Shown: positions 54,388 to 63,211 of the stretch, in pieces
Layout: the number at the start of each line of letters is the position of its first letter
How positions within the stretch are numbered: the stretch's first letter is position 1
Source: Microbulbifer elongatus
GTDB taxonomy: Bacteria > Pseudomonadota > Gammaproteobacteria > Pseudomonadales > Cellvibrionaceae
Assembly: GCF_020524885.1 (NCBI RefSeq)
Contig: NZ_JAIVKJ010000001.1
Span: forward strand, 1,488,001 to 1,552,000
Length of the DNA stretch: 64,000 bases
Direction of reading: 5' to 3'
Notes under the pieces: generated by a model
Database searches by the model: none
Told to the model about the DNA's origin: nothing
What the model saw: only the letters and a program-made list of their open reading frames with translations
Made by a program: the position numbers and the translations under genes

Positions 54388-54843
54388 TTGAAGTTCAATA
54401 AGGTTGAGAGGGGCATTTTTGTCTTTATTTTTTTTGTGCTCGTATCTCTCGGAAGTATCAATTGGGCTCGGGAAGGAAATCAGTTTCTAGATGATTTATC
54501 GAAGCTCGATTATCGTGATTTTAATCAGGTGAGTATTGAAATTAACGGCAATAAGAAAATTCTCAATCCAATGAGGTATGAGGAGGTGGCTCAGTGCTTA
54601 GGGGGTGTCAAAAAGCGTCTCGTGCGTACTGGTGGTTTGACTGCTGAGTTTGATGTCTTATTTCGGGATGGAGGTTCTTTGAGGTTGAACTTAATTTTGT
54701 TCCATGAGCAGGAGGTCGCCGTCTTGGGGAATCAAGGAATAAATTATGATAGGCCAAAGTTGGGTGTCTATTATAAAGATCCCAGCTTTAACGGTATTAG
54801 CTATTGCATGTATTCAATTATTGCGAGTGAGTTCAAAAGTTGA
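54388..54843 (+). CDS. small membrane-anchored protein, 151 aa, unknown (paralogue A)
   Basis: One N-terminal hydrophobic helix (GIFVFIFFVLVSLGSINWA), probably an anchor or uncleaved signal, precedes a mixed alpha/beta domain of about 120 residues outside the cytoplasm. Two cysteines (VAQCLGGV and SYCMYSI) could form a disulfide. The start is TTG 54388 with GGGGA 7 nt upstream; the nearby ATG is quickly stopped. It is clearly related to the gene at 55122: both have FL/FF-DDL/RDL-K after the helix, a mid-protein cysteine helix, KRLVR/PKLVR-(T/S)G and a C-terminal SYC/SSC. The gene is visibly A+T-richer than its surroundings and on the opposite strand, suggesting acquisition. No function can be assigned. 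Confidence 0.7.
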   Translation: MKFNKVERGIFVFIFFVLVSLGSINWAREGNQFLDDLSKLDYRDFNQVSIEINGNKKILNPMRYEEVAQCLGGVKKRLVRTGGLTAEFDVLFRDGGSLRLNLILFHEQEVAVLGNQGINYDRPKLGVYYKDPSFNGISYCMYSIIASEFKS

Positions 54844-55121
54844 GTTCTAGCGGTAAACCAAAATAGAAGAGAGTGGATCAATCTTCTGATATTTAATCTT
54901 GTATCTCGAATAATCTCGCGGATTGGACTTTTCACTAGAAAAAGGAATCAATTTTGGGGCTTTGGGTAGCCTGATGTGGGTTCGGAGTGATCGGTAAGGA
55001 TGAGAAACTAGGGAGCTGGTAAGACTCGATATCAGGGCGTAGTCTAGCAGGGGTAGATCGCATGAGTCGATACTCACCAAGCCCCATACAGTCTTATTAA
55101 AATCCCAAGAATGATTGAATA

Positions 55122-55580
55122 ATGTCCAATAGTTTAAAGTTTTTTATATTCTTGGCTTGTCTCTCAGCAACCCTACTTGGTTTTCATATGCGGGGGGTAG
55201 AGAGAGATGACTTTTTTCGCGACCTGAAAAAAATTCCGAGCGTAAATCCTGAGTACTTGGCGGTTTCTTTAAGAGGGACTACGTATCGAATCCCAAAAAT
55301 TGCACAAGCTGATATTGTCGGCTGCTTTGCGCAAATTGAACCTAAATTAGTTCGTGTTTCTGGTGAGCGCGGTGAAATTTCAATGCGCTGGGACTCAGAT
55401 GCGTATTTTTCTGCAGAATTTCAAGTCGACCATCGGAATCAGATTGTGGTTTTTGGAGGGTTGCCAATAGATTGCGGGTGGCCTAGCCAAGATGTGTTTT
55501 ACGGCCGCACTTTCTTTTTTGGCGTTAGCTCATGCCTCTATTTCCAGTTCTTCAAAATGGGGATTTTGACCCAGCATTGA
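55122..55580 (+). CDS. small membrane-anchored protein, 152 aa, unknown (paralogue B)
   Basis: A sibling of the gene at 54388: N-terminal helix FFIFLACLSATLLGFHM, then ERDDFFRDLKKIPSVNPEYL, IVGCFAQIEPKLVRVSGERG, FSAEFQVDHRNQIVVFGGLP and a final VSSCLYFQFFKMG. The mid and late cysteines are kept, supporting a disulfide in an extracytoplasmic domain. It has no strong ribosome-binding site before ATG 55122. The 278-base gap to paralogue A contains nothing I recognise. Base composition is A+T-rich as in A. Function unknown. Confidence 0.72.
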   Translation: MSNSLKFFIFLACLSATLLGFHMRGVERDDFFRDLKKIPSVNPEYLAVSLRGTTYRIPKIAQADIVGCFAQIEPKLVRVSGERGEISMRWDSDAYFSAEFQVDHRNQIVVFGGLPIDCGWPSQDVFYGRTFFFGVSSCLYFQFFKMGILTQH

Positions 55581-55599
55581 TCCACGAAAAATAGCCTCG

Positions 55600-55735
55600 T
55601 AGAGTTGGGGTAGGTCGTTTTTTAATTGCGCGGCAAATGCGGATACGCCCCAGCTCACAAGCAGGCTAACACTGAATGACCAGCGCAGGGCCTTCGGGTA
55701 GTGACGGGGGAAGCGTTTCCACAGATGGTCATATG
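55600..55735 (-). pseudogene. decayed fragment of a paralogue of the 246-aa membrane protein
   Basis: On the minus strand this reads YDHLWKRFPRHYPKALRWSF and continues SVSLLVSWGVSAFAAQL. It aligns with YHLLKRFPRRYPKFLRWLF and GVCLLVGWGASVFAEQL of the intact gene at 53287-54027 (about residues 157-192). It has no start and is cut on both sides. The remaining part of 55581-55899 shows no gene. Confidence 0.82.
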
Positions 55736-55899
55736 GCTAGTAACTTTTTCGTAACTAACGCGACCTTCCTTGACCACTCTGGGTTCAGTGTTGGCAAGCC
55801 GTTAAATTGAATGTTTGCTGTGAAATTGTCAGGGCTAGATCTGAATGGGTGCTGGGGGATTTCAGGTCAAGAGCGGGACAGGCCAATGCATGCCCTGAA

Positions 55900-57426
55900 T
55901 TAAAGGTCATTCAAATTACCCATCAATTGGTAAAAGAAGGCGATGGACTTGCCATATTCATCCACCTTGATTCGTTCATTCACCCCATGGAAGCCAGCAA
56001 ACTCAGCTGTTGATTCAAGCTGTATTGCAGTAATGGTGTAGACATTTGGTGCAAACGGCCGTGCCTGGAAGTGCTTTGAATCCGAACCACCAATGACAAA
56101 GAAGGGCGAGACAATCAAATCATTCCCCCAGGTCTGGCGAATGGTTTTTTCGAGCATCTTGTAACCCTTGCCGTGCGGGTCGGCGATGTTGGTAGGGGGT
56201 GTGGAGGCAGAGATATCCTTGATGGTGATTCGGTCATCATCGATCGCTTTTTCCACGTGTTCTATGATCGTCTCCTTGCTGTCCTCAGGGGCAATCCTGA
56301 AATTGACAACGGCTGTGGCTGACGGCGGCAGTACATTGTCCTTGATGCCGGCATTGAACATGGTCACCGCGATGGTGGTATGGAGCATGGCCCTGGTTAC
56401 CTGATCCTCGGCCATCTCGTCGATAAATGCCTGCTCGAGTTCAGTGGTTTTGTTGTCATCACCGAAAGCAACAGCCTCATACATTGGCTGCTTCTCCTTA
56501 TCCATTTCAGGCCCCATAAAGCGATATTGGTAGCGCACCGCCTGATTGATTTTGTAGGGGAACTGGGCCTTCTCGAGCCTGGCAATGGCAGCGGCCAGGA
56601 TACCGATGTTGGACTGGGCAGGAGGTTGGGACGAATGGCCGCCTTCGCCGTTAACGGCAAGCTCCAGGCTTAGATAGCCTTTTTGGGCAATGCCGATAAG
56701 TGCGGAGTTTTCCTCAATGCCGGGGAATAGGTTCGGTATCAGCGGTGCAGATTCATCGATGACAAAGGCAATTTCTTTAAGGCCCCGCTGTTCCAGCACG
56801 TCGACCACATGTTTCACGCCCTCAGGGCCACCGACCTCCTCGTCGTGACCGAAAACGAACATGATGGTGCGCTCTGGCTGAAAGCCCTCCTTGATGCGCA
56901 TCTCTGTGGCTTCGAGGATTGCGTGAATCTGGTTCTTGTCATCCAACACACCGCGCCCCCAGATATAGCCATCAACGATTGCCCCGGAGAAGGGATCTTG
57001 TTTCCACTGATCCCGGGACTCCTCTGGGACAGGTACTACATCTTGATGTGCCATAAACACCGCAGGCGGTAACGAGGGGTCCTTGCCTTCCCAGGTGTAG
57101 AGCAGGCTGTAAGCCCGAGGTTTTCCCAGTTTCTCCCGTTTCAGGGTCTTGTGTACGTTTGGGTAAGTCTCTTCCAGATAGCGGTGGTATCCCTCGAATG
57201 CTTTAACGTCGAAGTCGCTCCGGTCCTGGTTGGAAATCGTTGGGAACTGTGCTGCCCTGGACAATCGCTTTGCGGCGGCATCTACGTCAATCTCGACAGT
57301 CACCGGCGCCACGTCCTTCATCTGCATGGATGTAAATTCTTGTTCCGCGTAGGTGGGGGGCAATAGGCAGGTGCTCAGTAAGGCTGAAGAGAAGATGTTC
57401 AGCCACCATTGCGTTGACGCTTTCAT
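55900..57426 (-). CDS. M20 family metallopeptidase (PM20D1/carboxypeptidase S-like), exported
   Basis: A 508-aa zinc hydrolase with a signal peptide (FSSALLSTCLLPPTYA). Metal and catalytic residues are intact: His and Asp in VFMAHQDVVPVP (about 127 and 129), Asp in GRGVLDDKNQIHAI (about 162), the Glu pair in FGHDEEVGGPEGVKHV (about 196-197), and the C-terminal His in GGSDSKHFQARPF. The dimerisation domain GHSSQPPAQSNIGILAAAI is in place. PM20D1 relatives make or break N-acyl amino acids, while other M20 members cleave peptides; the choice is open. A decayed duplicate of its 3' end lies at 54098-54235. Confidence 0.92.
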   Translation of the reverse strand: MKASTQWWLNIFSSALLSTCLLPPTYAEQEFTSMQMKDVAPVTVEIDVDAAAKRLSRAAQFPTISNQDRSDFDVKAFEGYHRYLEETYPNVHKTLKREKLGKPRAYSLLYTWEGKDPSLPPAVFMAHQDVVPVPEESRDQWKQDPFSGAIVDGYIWGRGVLDDKNQIHAILEATEMRIKEGFQPERTIMFVFGHDEEVGGPEGVKHVVDVLEQRGLKEIAFVIDESAPLIPNLFPGIEENSALIGIAQKGYLSLELAVNGEGGHSSQPPAQSNIGILAAAIARLEKAQFPYKINQAVRYQYRFMGPEMDKEKQPMYEAVAFGDDNKTTELEQAFIDEMAEDQVTRAMLHTTIAVTMFNAGIKDNVLPPSATAVVNFRIAPEDSKETIIEHVEKAIDDDRITIKDISASTPPTNIADPHGKGYKMLEKTIRQTWGNDLIVSPFFVIGGSDSKHFQARPFAPNVYTITAIQLESTAEFAGFHGVNERIKVDEYGKSIAFFYQLMGNLNDL

Positions 57427-57633
57427 TCCGGATAACCCTTGGTGTCAGGAGCACTCTGAATTTAGCGTGTATTCATTTGTCGGCGTTCAAATTGGTGCCG
57501 GAAATGAATCTTGAGATATGTGTTGGATGCGATGACTGGCTTCCAAAAGACACCAGACCAGGTTGGGATGTGATTCTCCGCCAGGATTGGGGGACGCTGG
57601 CAATAGCTGCCAGCTATCTCACATACCGAGTCG

Positions 57634-58074
57634 CTATGGTGCTTCTCCATCAGTGTTCCGGTAAAGCCGCTGTACAACGGCCAATACCACCGCGGTGGTC
57701 CAGCCAAACATAATGATGCCGATGGCGGCCTGAAACGATGACAGTAAGCGCAGGTTGCTTTCCAGCACGATATCGCCGTAACCGAGCGTGGTGTATGTCA
57801 CCATGGAAAAGTAGAGTGCAGCCTCCGCTTCACTGAATGCGCCCAGCCAGCCGTATACCACAGCCCATGTGATCACTTCGGCAACCGAGGCAAAGAACAT
57901 CAGCAGAACCACTGCGGAAACCACCATGGGTCTGCCGGTGGGGAGAAATGGATGTGTCGGATGTAACCCGGCAATATGTCGACTCCAGCGGATGGCGAGA
58001 ATCATGGCCACGGCGTGAATCATCGTGTTTACCACCAGCAGTGCCGAGGCGATTAACAGAACCTTGATTAGCAT
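57634..58074 (-). CDS. two-TM potassium channel family protein
   Basis: A 146-aa ion channel with an extra N-terminal helix. Outer helix VVSAVVLLMFFASVAEVITW, pore helix EAALYFSMVTYTTLGYGDIV with selectivity filter TLGYGD (about 96-101), and inner helix FQAAIGIIMFGWTTAVVLAV. It has no RCK/TrkA-N domain. AGGATGAG precedes ATG 58074. It lies 20 bases after the outer-membrane factor gene and may be co-transcribed with the export operon. The 207 bases after it, before the M20 gene, hold a 7-bp hairpin (57596-57614) without a U-run. Confidence 0.9.
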   Translation of the reverse strand: MLIKVLLIASALLVVNTMIHAVAMILAIRWSRHIAGLHPTHPFLPTGRPMVVSAVVLLMFFASVAEVITWAVVYGWLGAFSEAEAALYFSMVTYTTLGYGDIVLESNLRLLSSFQAAIGIIMFGWTTAVVLAVVQRLYRNTDGEAP

Positions 58075-58094
58075 ATTCTCATCCTAGCCAGTGT

Positions 58095-59639
58095 TCATTT
58101 CGGGAACACCTTGTGCCAGTAACCAGTGCGCTGCTGCATTTCGTCGCGGGTTTCCGGTGGCACCAGTTCAACCGGCACCAGGTTTTCTCGCACTTCCCAG
58201 CCGCCGCCCAATGCGCGGTATACCTGCACCAAGTTGGCCGCAACCGCGCCGCGGGACTGCGCCAGCTGGTCCTGCTGGTCCGCGTCTGACGTGAGCGTGT
58301 TGATGACGGTATTGAAACCCACCAGCCCATTGGTGTATTGCGCGGTGGACAGCTCCACCGAACGTCGTGATGCGGCGGCCGCACGCTCTATCAGCGCCAG
58401 CTGCTGGTGTGACTTGAGGTAGGCAACAATGGCATTCTCGGCGTCCGCCTGAGCCTCGAGGACGGTTTGCCGGTAGTCCTCCAGCAATTGCTGGAAGCGC
58501 GCGTCCTGCAGCCGTACATTGCTTCTTAGCCTGCCGTAATTGAACAGGTTCCAGGCGAAGCCACCCGCGATACTCCAGGTTTCGCTTTCTCCTTCAAACA
58601 GCCTGTCAATGTCCACAGCCTGTGAGCCGATCGCGCCGGCGATCGAAAATGATGGATACAACTCAGCGCGCGCGACACCGATCTGCGCCCCCTGTGCTGC
58701 CAACAAGCGCTCGGCAACACGGATGTCCGGGCGCTGACGCAGCAAATCCTGCGGCATCCCGACCGCAACCTGAGGTGGCACGGTGGGAATAGCCGCGGTC
58801 GCGTCGAGCAATCCACCCAGGGAGTAGGGCGTACGCCCCAGGAGTACGGCGAGCGAATTCTTGAGCTGCTGCAATGTACTTTCCAGTCCTGGCACAATTG
58901 CCTTGGTGTTATACAGCAACGACTCCGCCTGCTCGGCATCCAGGTCGCTTACCTCACCGGCATTGGCCTTGGCGCGGGCAATGTGCAGGCTTTGTGACTG
59001 CAGCTGGATATTCTGGCGAGCGACCTCGAGCCGACTCTGGGTGGTGCGGATCTGCACGTAGACCTGCGCCACCTGCGCTACCAGCGATACCAGTACTCCG
59101 TCGTAGGCCGCCACGCTGGCTTCCATGGATGCGGCAGCGGACCGCACCTCGCCGCGAAAGCGCCCCCACATATCCAGCTCCCAGGACAGGTTGAAGCCAA
59201 TATCGTAAGACTCGAGGATCAGGTTGTTTTCCTTGAAGCGGGCGGCCGAGCCGTTGAGCTGTTGCAACTGAGGAAACTGGTTGCCCACCGCAATAGCCAG
59301 TAGTTGTTGCGATTGCATCATGCGCAGGGTGGCAGAGCGCAGGCTGAGGTTCTGCTCCAATGCCACGGCCACCAGCTCATCCAGCAGCGGATCGGAAAAA
59401 GCCTTCTCCCACCAGGCGGGTGTCACCCGCGCATTGGCGTTGATTTCCGTGTTGCCGCTCTCGATCCAGCTGTCGGCCGCCGGTGCAACAGGCGGATGAT
59501 AAGCCGGGCCGAGCGTGCATCCGGCTATGGAGGCGGCGACGATCACCATTGGGGCGAAAATGACGGTCGCTGGCGGTTTTGCCCGCCCGCGGCACCCAGG
59601 CGGATGATTAGCGCTGTTCCGAAACACGTGCGGCGCCAT
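58095..59639 (-). CDS. NodT-family outer membrane efflux lipoprotein (TolC-like)
   Basis: About 514 aa, the outer-membrane channel of a tripartite exporter. The lipobox SIAGC near the start anchors it as a lipoprotein. Two OEP repeats follow: WWEKAFSDPLLDELVAVALE and SLRSATLRMMQSQQLLAIAV, then AQVYVQIRTTQSRLEVARQN in the first half. The second half has LRQRPDIRVAERLLAAQGAQ and RRSVELSTAQYTNGLVGFNT. The start is uncertain: ATG 59639 overlaps the HlyD gene by 32 bases, and GTG 59627 is possible. It is last in the export operon. Confidence 0.93.
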   Translation of the reverse strand: MAPHVFRNSANHPPGCRGRAKPPATVIFAPMVIVAASIAGCTLGPAYHPPVAPAADSWIESGNTEINANARVTPAWWEKAFSDPLLDELVAVALEQNLSLRSATLRMMQSQQLLAIAVGNQFPQLQQLNGSAARFKENNLILESYDIGFNLSWELDMWGRFRGEVRSAAASMEASVAAYDGVLVSLVAQVAQVYVQIRTTQSRLEVARQNIQLQSQSLHIARAKANAGEVSDLDAEQAESLLYNTKAIVPGLESTLQQLKNSLAVLLGRTPYSLGGLLDATAAIPTVPPQVAVGMPQDLLRQRPDIRVAERLLAAQGAQIGVARAELYPSFSIAGAIGSQAVDIDRLFEGESETWSIAGGFAWNLFNYGRLRSNVRLQDARFQQLLEDYRQTVLEAQADAENAIVAYLKSHQQLALIERAAAASRRSVELSTAQYTNGLVGFNTVINTLTSDADQQDQLAQSRGAVAANLVQVYRALGGGWEVRENLVPVELVPPETRDEMQQRTGYWHKVFPK

Positions 59640-60732
59640 CCGGTTTTGCGGTACCCCCGAGTACCTGCACGGAGCAGCTGGTGCCGACACGCAGCAGGAC
59701 GCCCTCAGGCAGTTTGTCCAGGACGACTTTCACGGGCACGCGCTGTGCCAATCGAATCCACTCAAACGTGGGGCGGACTTCCGGCAACAGGTCACGCCCG
59801 GTGGCGCCATCCTGCTGGGCGATGCCCCAGCCTATGCTTTCCACCCGTCCCCGCAACGGCTGATCGGGATAACTCATCAAGGTCACCACTGCGCGGTCGC
59901 CCGGTTGGATTCTCGCGACGGCGGTTTCACGGAAAAAGCCCTCGATGTAAAAGCTTCCGGAGTCTATTAGTGCCAGCACCGGCTGGTTCGCCACGGCGTG
60001 GCTGCCGACCCGCAGATTCAGGTTGGTGACGAAACCGGAGACCGGCGCGGTGACGCGGGCAAATTCAACATTTAATTGCGCCTCACGGAGTGCTGCGCGT
60101 GCCGCGCGGATATTTGGGTTGGCATCCCCCAGTTCACCGAGGGTCGCGCGGGCTTCATCCAGTCGTGCGGACGCGCTGGTATAGTTCGCGCGAGCCTGTA
60201 CCAATGCCGCTTCAGCCCCCTTGCGCTGCTCAAGCGAAACGGCATGTGTTGCCAGCGCGCGCTCAACCTGCTTCTGCGATGTCGCGCGCTGTGGGAGGAG
60301 GCGCTGCTGGCGCTGCAATTCTGCCTCATTTTTCTGGATGACCGCGTCGACCTCGCGAATCGCACTTTCGGCTTGAATGACTGCCGCACTCGCCATCTCG
60401 AGCTGCGCCGCCATCGATGCGACGTTCTGCTCCTGTGCCAGAAAATTGTCATCGGTACGGTCGTATTCTGCACGCGCCCGTTCCAGTCGTGCGACAAATG
60501 GACGCGGATCAATCTGGAATAACAGGGCGTCTTGCGCGACAAACTGATTGTCCTTAATGCCCATCTCAACTACCTGACCGGAAACATTCGGCGTTACCTG
60601 AATAACCGCCGCGCGCACCTGGCCATCCCGCGTCCAGGGGTTTTGCAATGCGTGCCAGTACCAGAGCAGCGCGGCAACTGCGGCTGCGAGCACAACCAGC
60701 GATGTATACAGTATTCTTGTTGGCACGGCCAA
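59608..60732 (-). CDS. HlyD/EmrA-type membrane fusion protein (AaeA-like)
   Basis: A 374-aa periplasmic adaptor anchored by one N-terminal helix (ILYTSLVVLAAAVAALLWYW). The biotinyl-lipoyl half-motif VIQVTPNVSGQVVEMGIKDN comes next, then a long coiled-coil hairpin (about residues 90-210), the second half-motif FARVTAPVSGFVTNLNLRVG and the beta-barrel IEGFFRETAVARIQPGDRAV. It bridges the FUSC inner-membrane protein to the NodT-type channel. The start is TTG 60732, or GTG two codons later. It is 3 bases from the DUF1656 gene. Confidence 0.93.
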   Translation of the reverse strand: MAVPTRILYTSLVVLAAAVAALLWYWHALQNPWTRDGQVRAAVIQVTPNVSGQVVEMGIKDNQFVAQDALLFQIDPRPFVARLERARAEYDRTDDNFLAQEQNVASMAAQLEMASAAVIQAESAIREVDAVIQKNEAELQRQQRLLPQRATSQKQVERALATHAVSLEQRKGAEAALVQARANYTSASARLDEARATLGELGDANPNIRAARAALREAQLNVEFARVTAPVSGFVTNLNLRVGSHAVANQPVLALIDSGSFYIEGFFRETAVARIQPGDRAVVTLMSYPDQPLRGRVESIGWGIAQQDGATGRDLLPEVRPTFEWIRLAQRVPVKVVLDKLPEGVLLRVGTSCSVQVLGGTAKPDGAARVSEQR

Positions 60733-60735
60733 AGG

Positions 60736-60945
60736 TCAGATTCCGATCAACAGAGTTCCCACAAGCAAGGTAAAAATCACGCTCATACTCGTCAGTACGA
60801 GCGCGGGGTGCGCGAAGTAGCGGGACAGTCGATACCGGTCAAGTAGTCGCGCTGCGGCAAGTGCAATCAGCAATCCAATTAGTGACGCAACCAGCAACGG
60901 AGACAGGTAGATACCAGCGATGGAAAGTTCATGAGGGATTGGCAT
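60736..60945 (-). CDS. DUF1656 small membrane protein (AaeX-like)
   Basis: A 69-aa protein of two hydrophobic helices (IYLSPLLVASLIGLLIALAA and FAHPALVLTSMSVIFTLLVG) joined by a basic loop. The start MPIPHELSIAGIYLSP is typical of DUF1656/AaeX, which always sits with FUSC and HlyD genes; its exact part in export is unknown. ATG 60945 has GGAG 7 nt upstream and is preferred over a TTG overlapping the FUSC stop. Confidence 0.93.
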   Translation of the reverse strand: MPIPHELSIAGIYLSPLLVASLIGLLIALAAARLLDRYRLSRYFAHPALVLTSMSVIFTLLVGTLLIGI

Positions 60946-60965
60946 CGACTCGCTCCGCTCGTCGT

Positions 60966-63209
60966 TCAAAAGAAACGCTGCTCATCCCATCGCGTCCAAT
61001 TAAATTTACCGGCCACCCGGCTGACATCCACCAGGGCCAGGCCTATCCCGCGGAGCAGTCCTGCGCGGCAAAGCCATAGTTCGACTTCGTCGGCACTGGG
61101 GGCACCGAACTGCGCCACATCCCTGCGTACCTTGGATTCCATATCATCCAGCAATTGCTGCAAGTGCGCGCTCAGCGCGCGGTAATCCACTTGTTTGTCC
61201 GGCTCGCCAAGCGACGCGGCAATCTCGAACAGAGCGTTGGCAACGGACTTTCGCCACTGTCGCAGTGCATCCGACTCCAGGTTATCTCTCGTGGAATGTA
61301 ACGCCAGTGTCTGCATGAAGAAGGCCAGCGCACTGATGCGCCCAATCAATGTATCCAACATATCGCGCGACGCGCCGGGCAATAGCCCCGCAGGCACACG
61401 GGAAGCGGATTCGGAAATTTTCACAGGAAGTGTAGTCAGCGCCTGATATAGAGAGTTCGCCCGCCAGCTTTTCCCTGATGCACTTTTTCCTGACGCACCT
61501 CTCCCTAACCTATAGTGCCCCCGCGCACCGGCGGTGTTACCGCAGCTCAGCGTCATGCGCCCCGCAGTGCAGAAGAAACGTTTGAGATGGCGGCGAAACA
61601 CCTGTTCGGGCCTTGGCGAGTTGGGAACGTAGGCCGCCAGAGACAGCAACAGCAAAACCATGACAAAGGCCATCGAAATATTGACGATGGCCATGAAACT
61701 ATAGGTTTGCGCGTTCTGGATGCTGCAGACCGAAATGAACATGGAAAAAGCCAATGCCTTTACGCCCTGCGTTGCCGGGCTAGCGAAAAGCCGGCATAGA
61801 AGAAAACTGACGCTAAACAGCAGCAGCGCCAGTTGCCAGAAGGCATACAGCTTCGGCATAACCAGCAAATAGATCAGCCCCGCCAGCGTCGTGGCCAATA
61901 GTACCGGCAAGACCAGCCGCAGGGGCGCGACCTGCGGTACTGTTGCCAGCGCCATTGCCAGCGATCCGGTCAGGGTAACCAGCGCCGACCCTGCCGGTAC
62001 ACCTTCCACATAAATGTAAATCAGGTAAGCGGCCCACAGGGTCGCAATAACCCGGAGGGTCGCGATCAGACGATCTCCATCCACCGCGAAAAAACGACTG
62101 GCCATGCCCTCGGTATTGCTCGAATAGGGTTCGTAGGCAGGTACAGTTTGCTGTTCAGCTGATTCGTGGCCATCAATGGATGTGCGCAGCGATAACAGTT
62201 CGCGCGTTATCCTGTCGAGTTCCCGGAGCTGGCGGCGAACCACCGCGAAACTTCCGGCGTCGTAAAACGACAGCGAATCCACAGCTGGTTTTTCCACGCT
62301 CAAGGTCAGTGGCTCTTCGTCTGCGCCTTCAAAGGACGTTTTCGGGGGCGCCAAGAGCGCGCCAAAGCGCTGCTGAATCGTCAGGTCAAACCCAGGTAAT
62401 GAAGGAATTAGCGTTTTTATTCGCTGCAGGGCCTGCCCCGGTGCGAGTAAGGCCAGCTGTTCAAGGCATTCGGTCAGGGCCTCGCAACGGGCAAGGTACT
62501 GCTTCCAAGTATTGCGTGCTTCCCAGACGTCGTAGCTGTCTGCGATTGCCGCTTCGAGGAGGCTCCTCAGATTTCGATGGGCCGCAGCCAGTTCTCCGGC
62601 AAGCGCGGTTGTGTCTGCGATATCTAGTACGCCTTGTTGTGCCGAAATAATTTTCTGGTGAAGCGCGCGCTGTTTCTGGTGCAGCGCTGCAAGGGTGTCG
62701 CGGAATTTGTCGCCGCTATGACTTGGCCATAACAGTATGGCTACCAGGCTGTAAACCAGTACTCCGAGACCGGTTTGCTGCGCACGCAATACCGCGGTTT
62801 CAAATGCACCGCCCTGTGACGTTGCGGCGCCCACGCAAATAATGACACTGACAAATCCGCAGACCTGCCAGAAATAGGCGCGCGACGATCCCAGTGCCAG
62901 ATAGGTGCAGCAACCCACCCACATAGAGAGTGCTGCCATGAATAGCCATCGATCCTGAGGAAAGAGCCCCACCAGTACCAATGCCACGACCGCAGCGACC
63001 AAGGTGCCGAGCATGCGCATCAATCCCTTGTTCAGGGATAGGCCGAGGGAGTCCAAGCTGACCAGCGCCACGGCCAGCCCCGCCCACATAGGTTTGTCCC
63101 AGTTGGCCTGAAGAGCGATCCAGTAGGTCAACACCAGCGCCAGTGCTGTTTTCAGGGCCTCGCGTGTGGCCCTGGATTTTAATGCCGGAAAAATCACTAA
63201 GGGGGGCAT
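60966..63209 (-). CDS. FUSC family inner-membrane exporter (AaeB-like)
   Basis: A 747-aa protein with two blocks of about five to six helices separated by a long cytosolic region, as in AaeB. The N-terminal FUSC motif is REALKTALALVLTYWIALQA, then NWDKPMWAGLAVALVSLDSL. The second membrane block contains RVIATLWAAYLIYIYVEGVP and the GSALVTLTGSLAMALATVPQ region. AaeB exports aromatic carboxylic acids such as p-hydroxybenzoate; the same is inferred here. It starts 2 bases after the antiporter gene. Confidence 0.93.
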   Translation of the reverse strand: MPPLVIFPALKSRATREALKTALALVLTYWIALQANWDKPMWAGLAVALVSLDSLGLSLNKGLMRMLGTLVAAVVALVLVGLFPQDRWLFMAALSMWVGCCTYLALGSSRAYFWQVCGFVSVIICVGAATSQGGAFETAVLRAQQTGLGVLVYSLVAILLWPSHSGDKFRDTLAALHQKQRALHQKIISAQQGVLDIADTTALAGELAAAHRNLRSLLEAAIADSYDVWEARNTWKQYLARCEALTECLEQLALLAPGQALQRIKTLIPSLPGFDLTIQQRFGALLAPPKTSFEGADEEPLTLSVEKPAVDSLSFYDAGSFAVVRRQLRELDRITRELLSLRTSIDGHESAEQQTVPAYEPYSSNTEGMASRFFAVDGDRLIATLRVIATLWAAYLIYIYVEGVPAGSALVTLTGSLAMALATVPQVAPLRLVLPVLLATTLAGLIYLLVMPKLYAFWQLALLLFSVSFLLCRLFASPATQGVKALAFSMFISVCSIQNAQTYSFMAIVNISMAFVMVLLLLSLAAYVPNSPRPEQVFRRHLKRFFCTAGRMTLSCGNTAGARGHYRLGRGASGKSASGKSWRANSLYQALTTLPVKISESASRVPAGLLPGASRDMLDTLIGRISALAFFMQTLALHSTRDNLESDALRQWRKSVANALFEIAASLGEPDKQVDYRALSAHLQQLLDDMESKVRRDVAQFGAPSADEVELWLCRAGLLRGIGLALVDVSRVAGKFNWTRWDEQRFF

Positions 63210-63211
63210 CG

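Noticed and set aside
54847-55080. 77-codon minus-strand frame between the paralogous small genes
   Set aside because: No ribosome-binding site or recognisable features in A+T-rich spacer.
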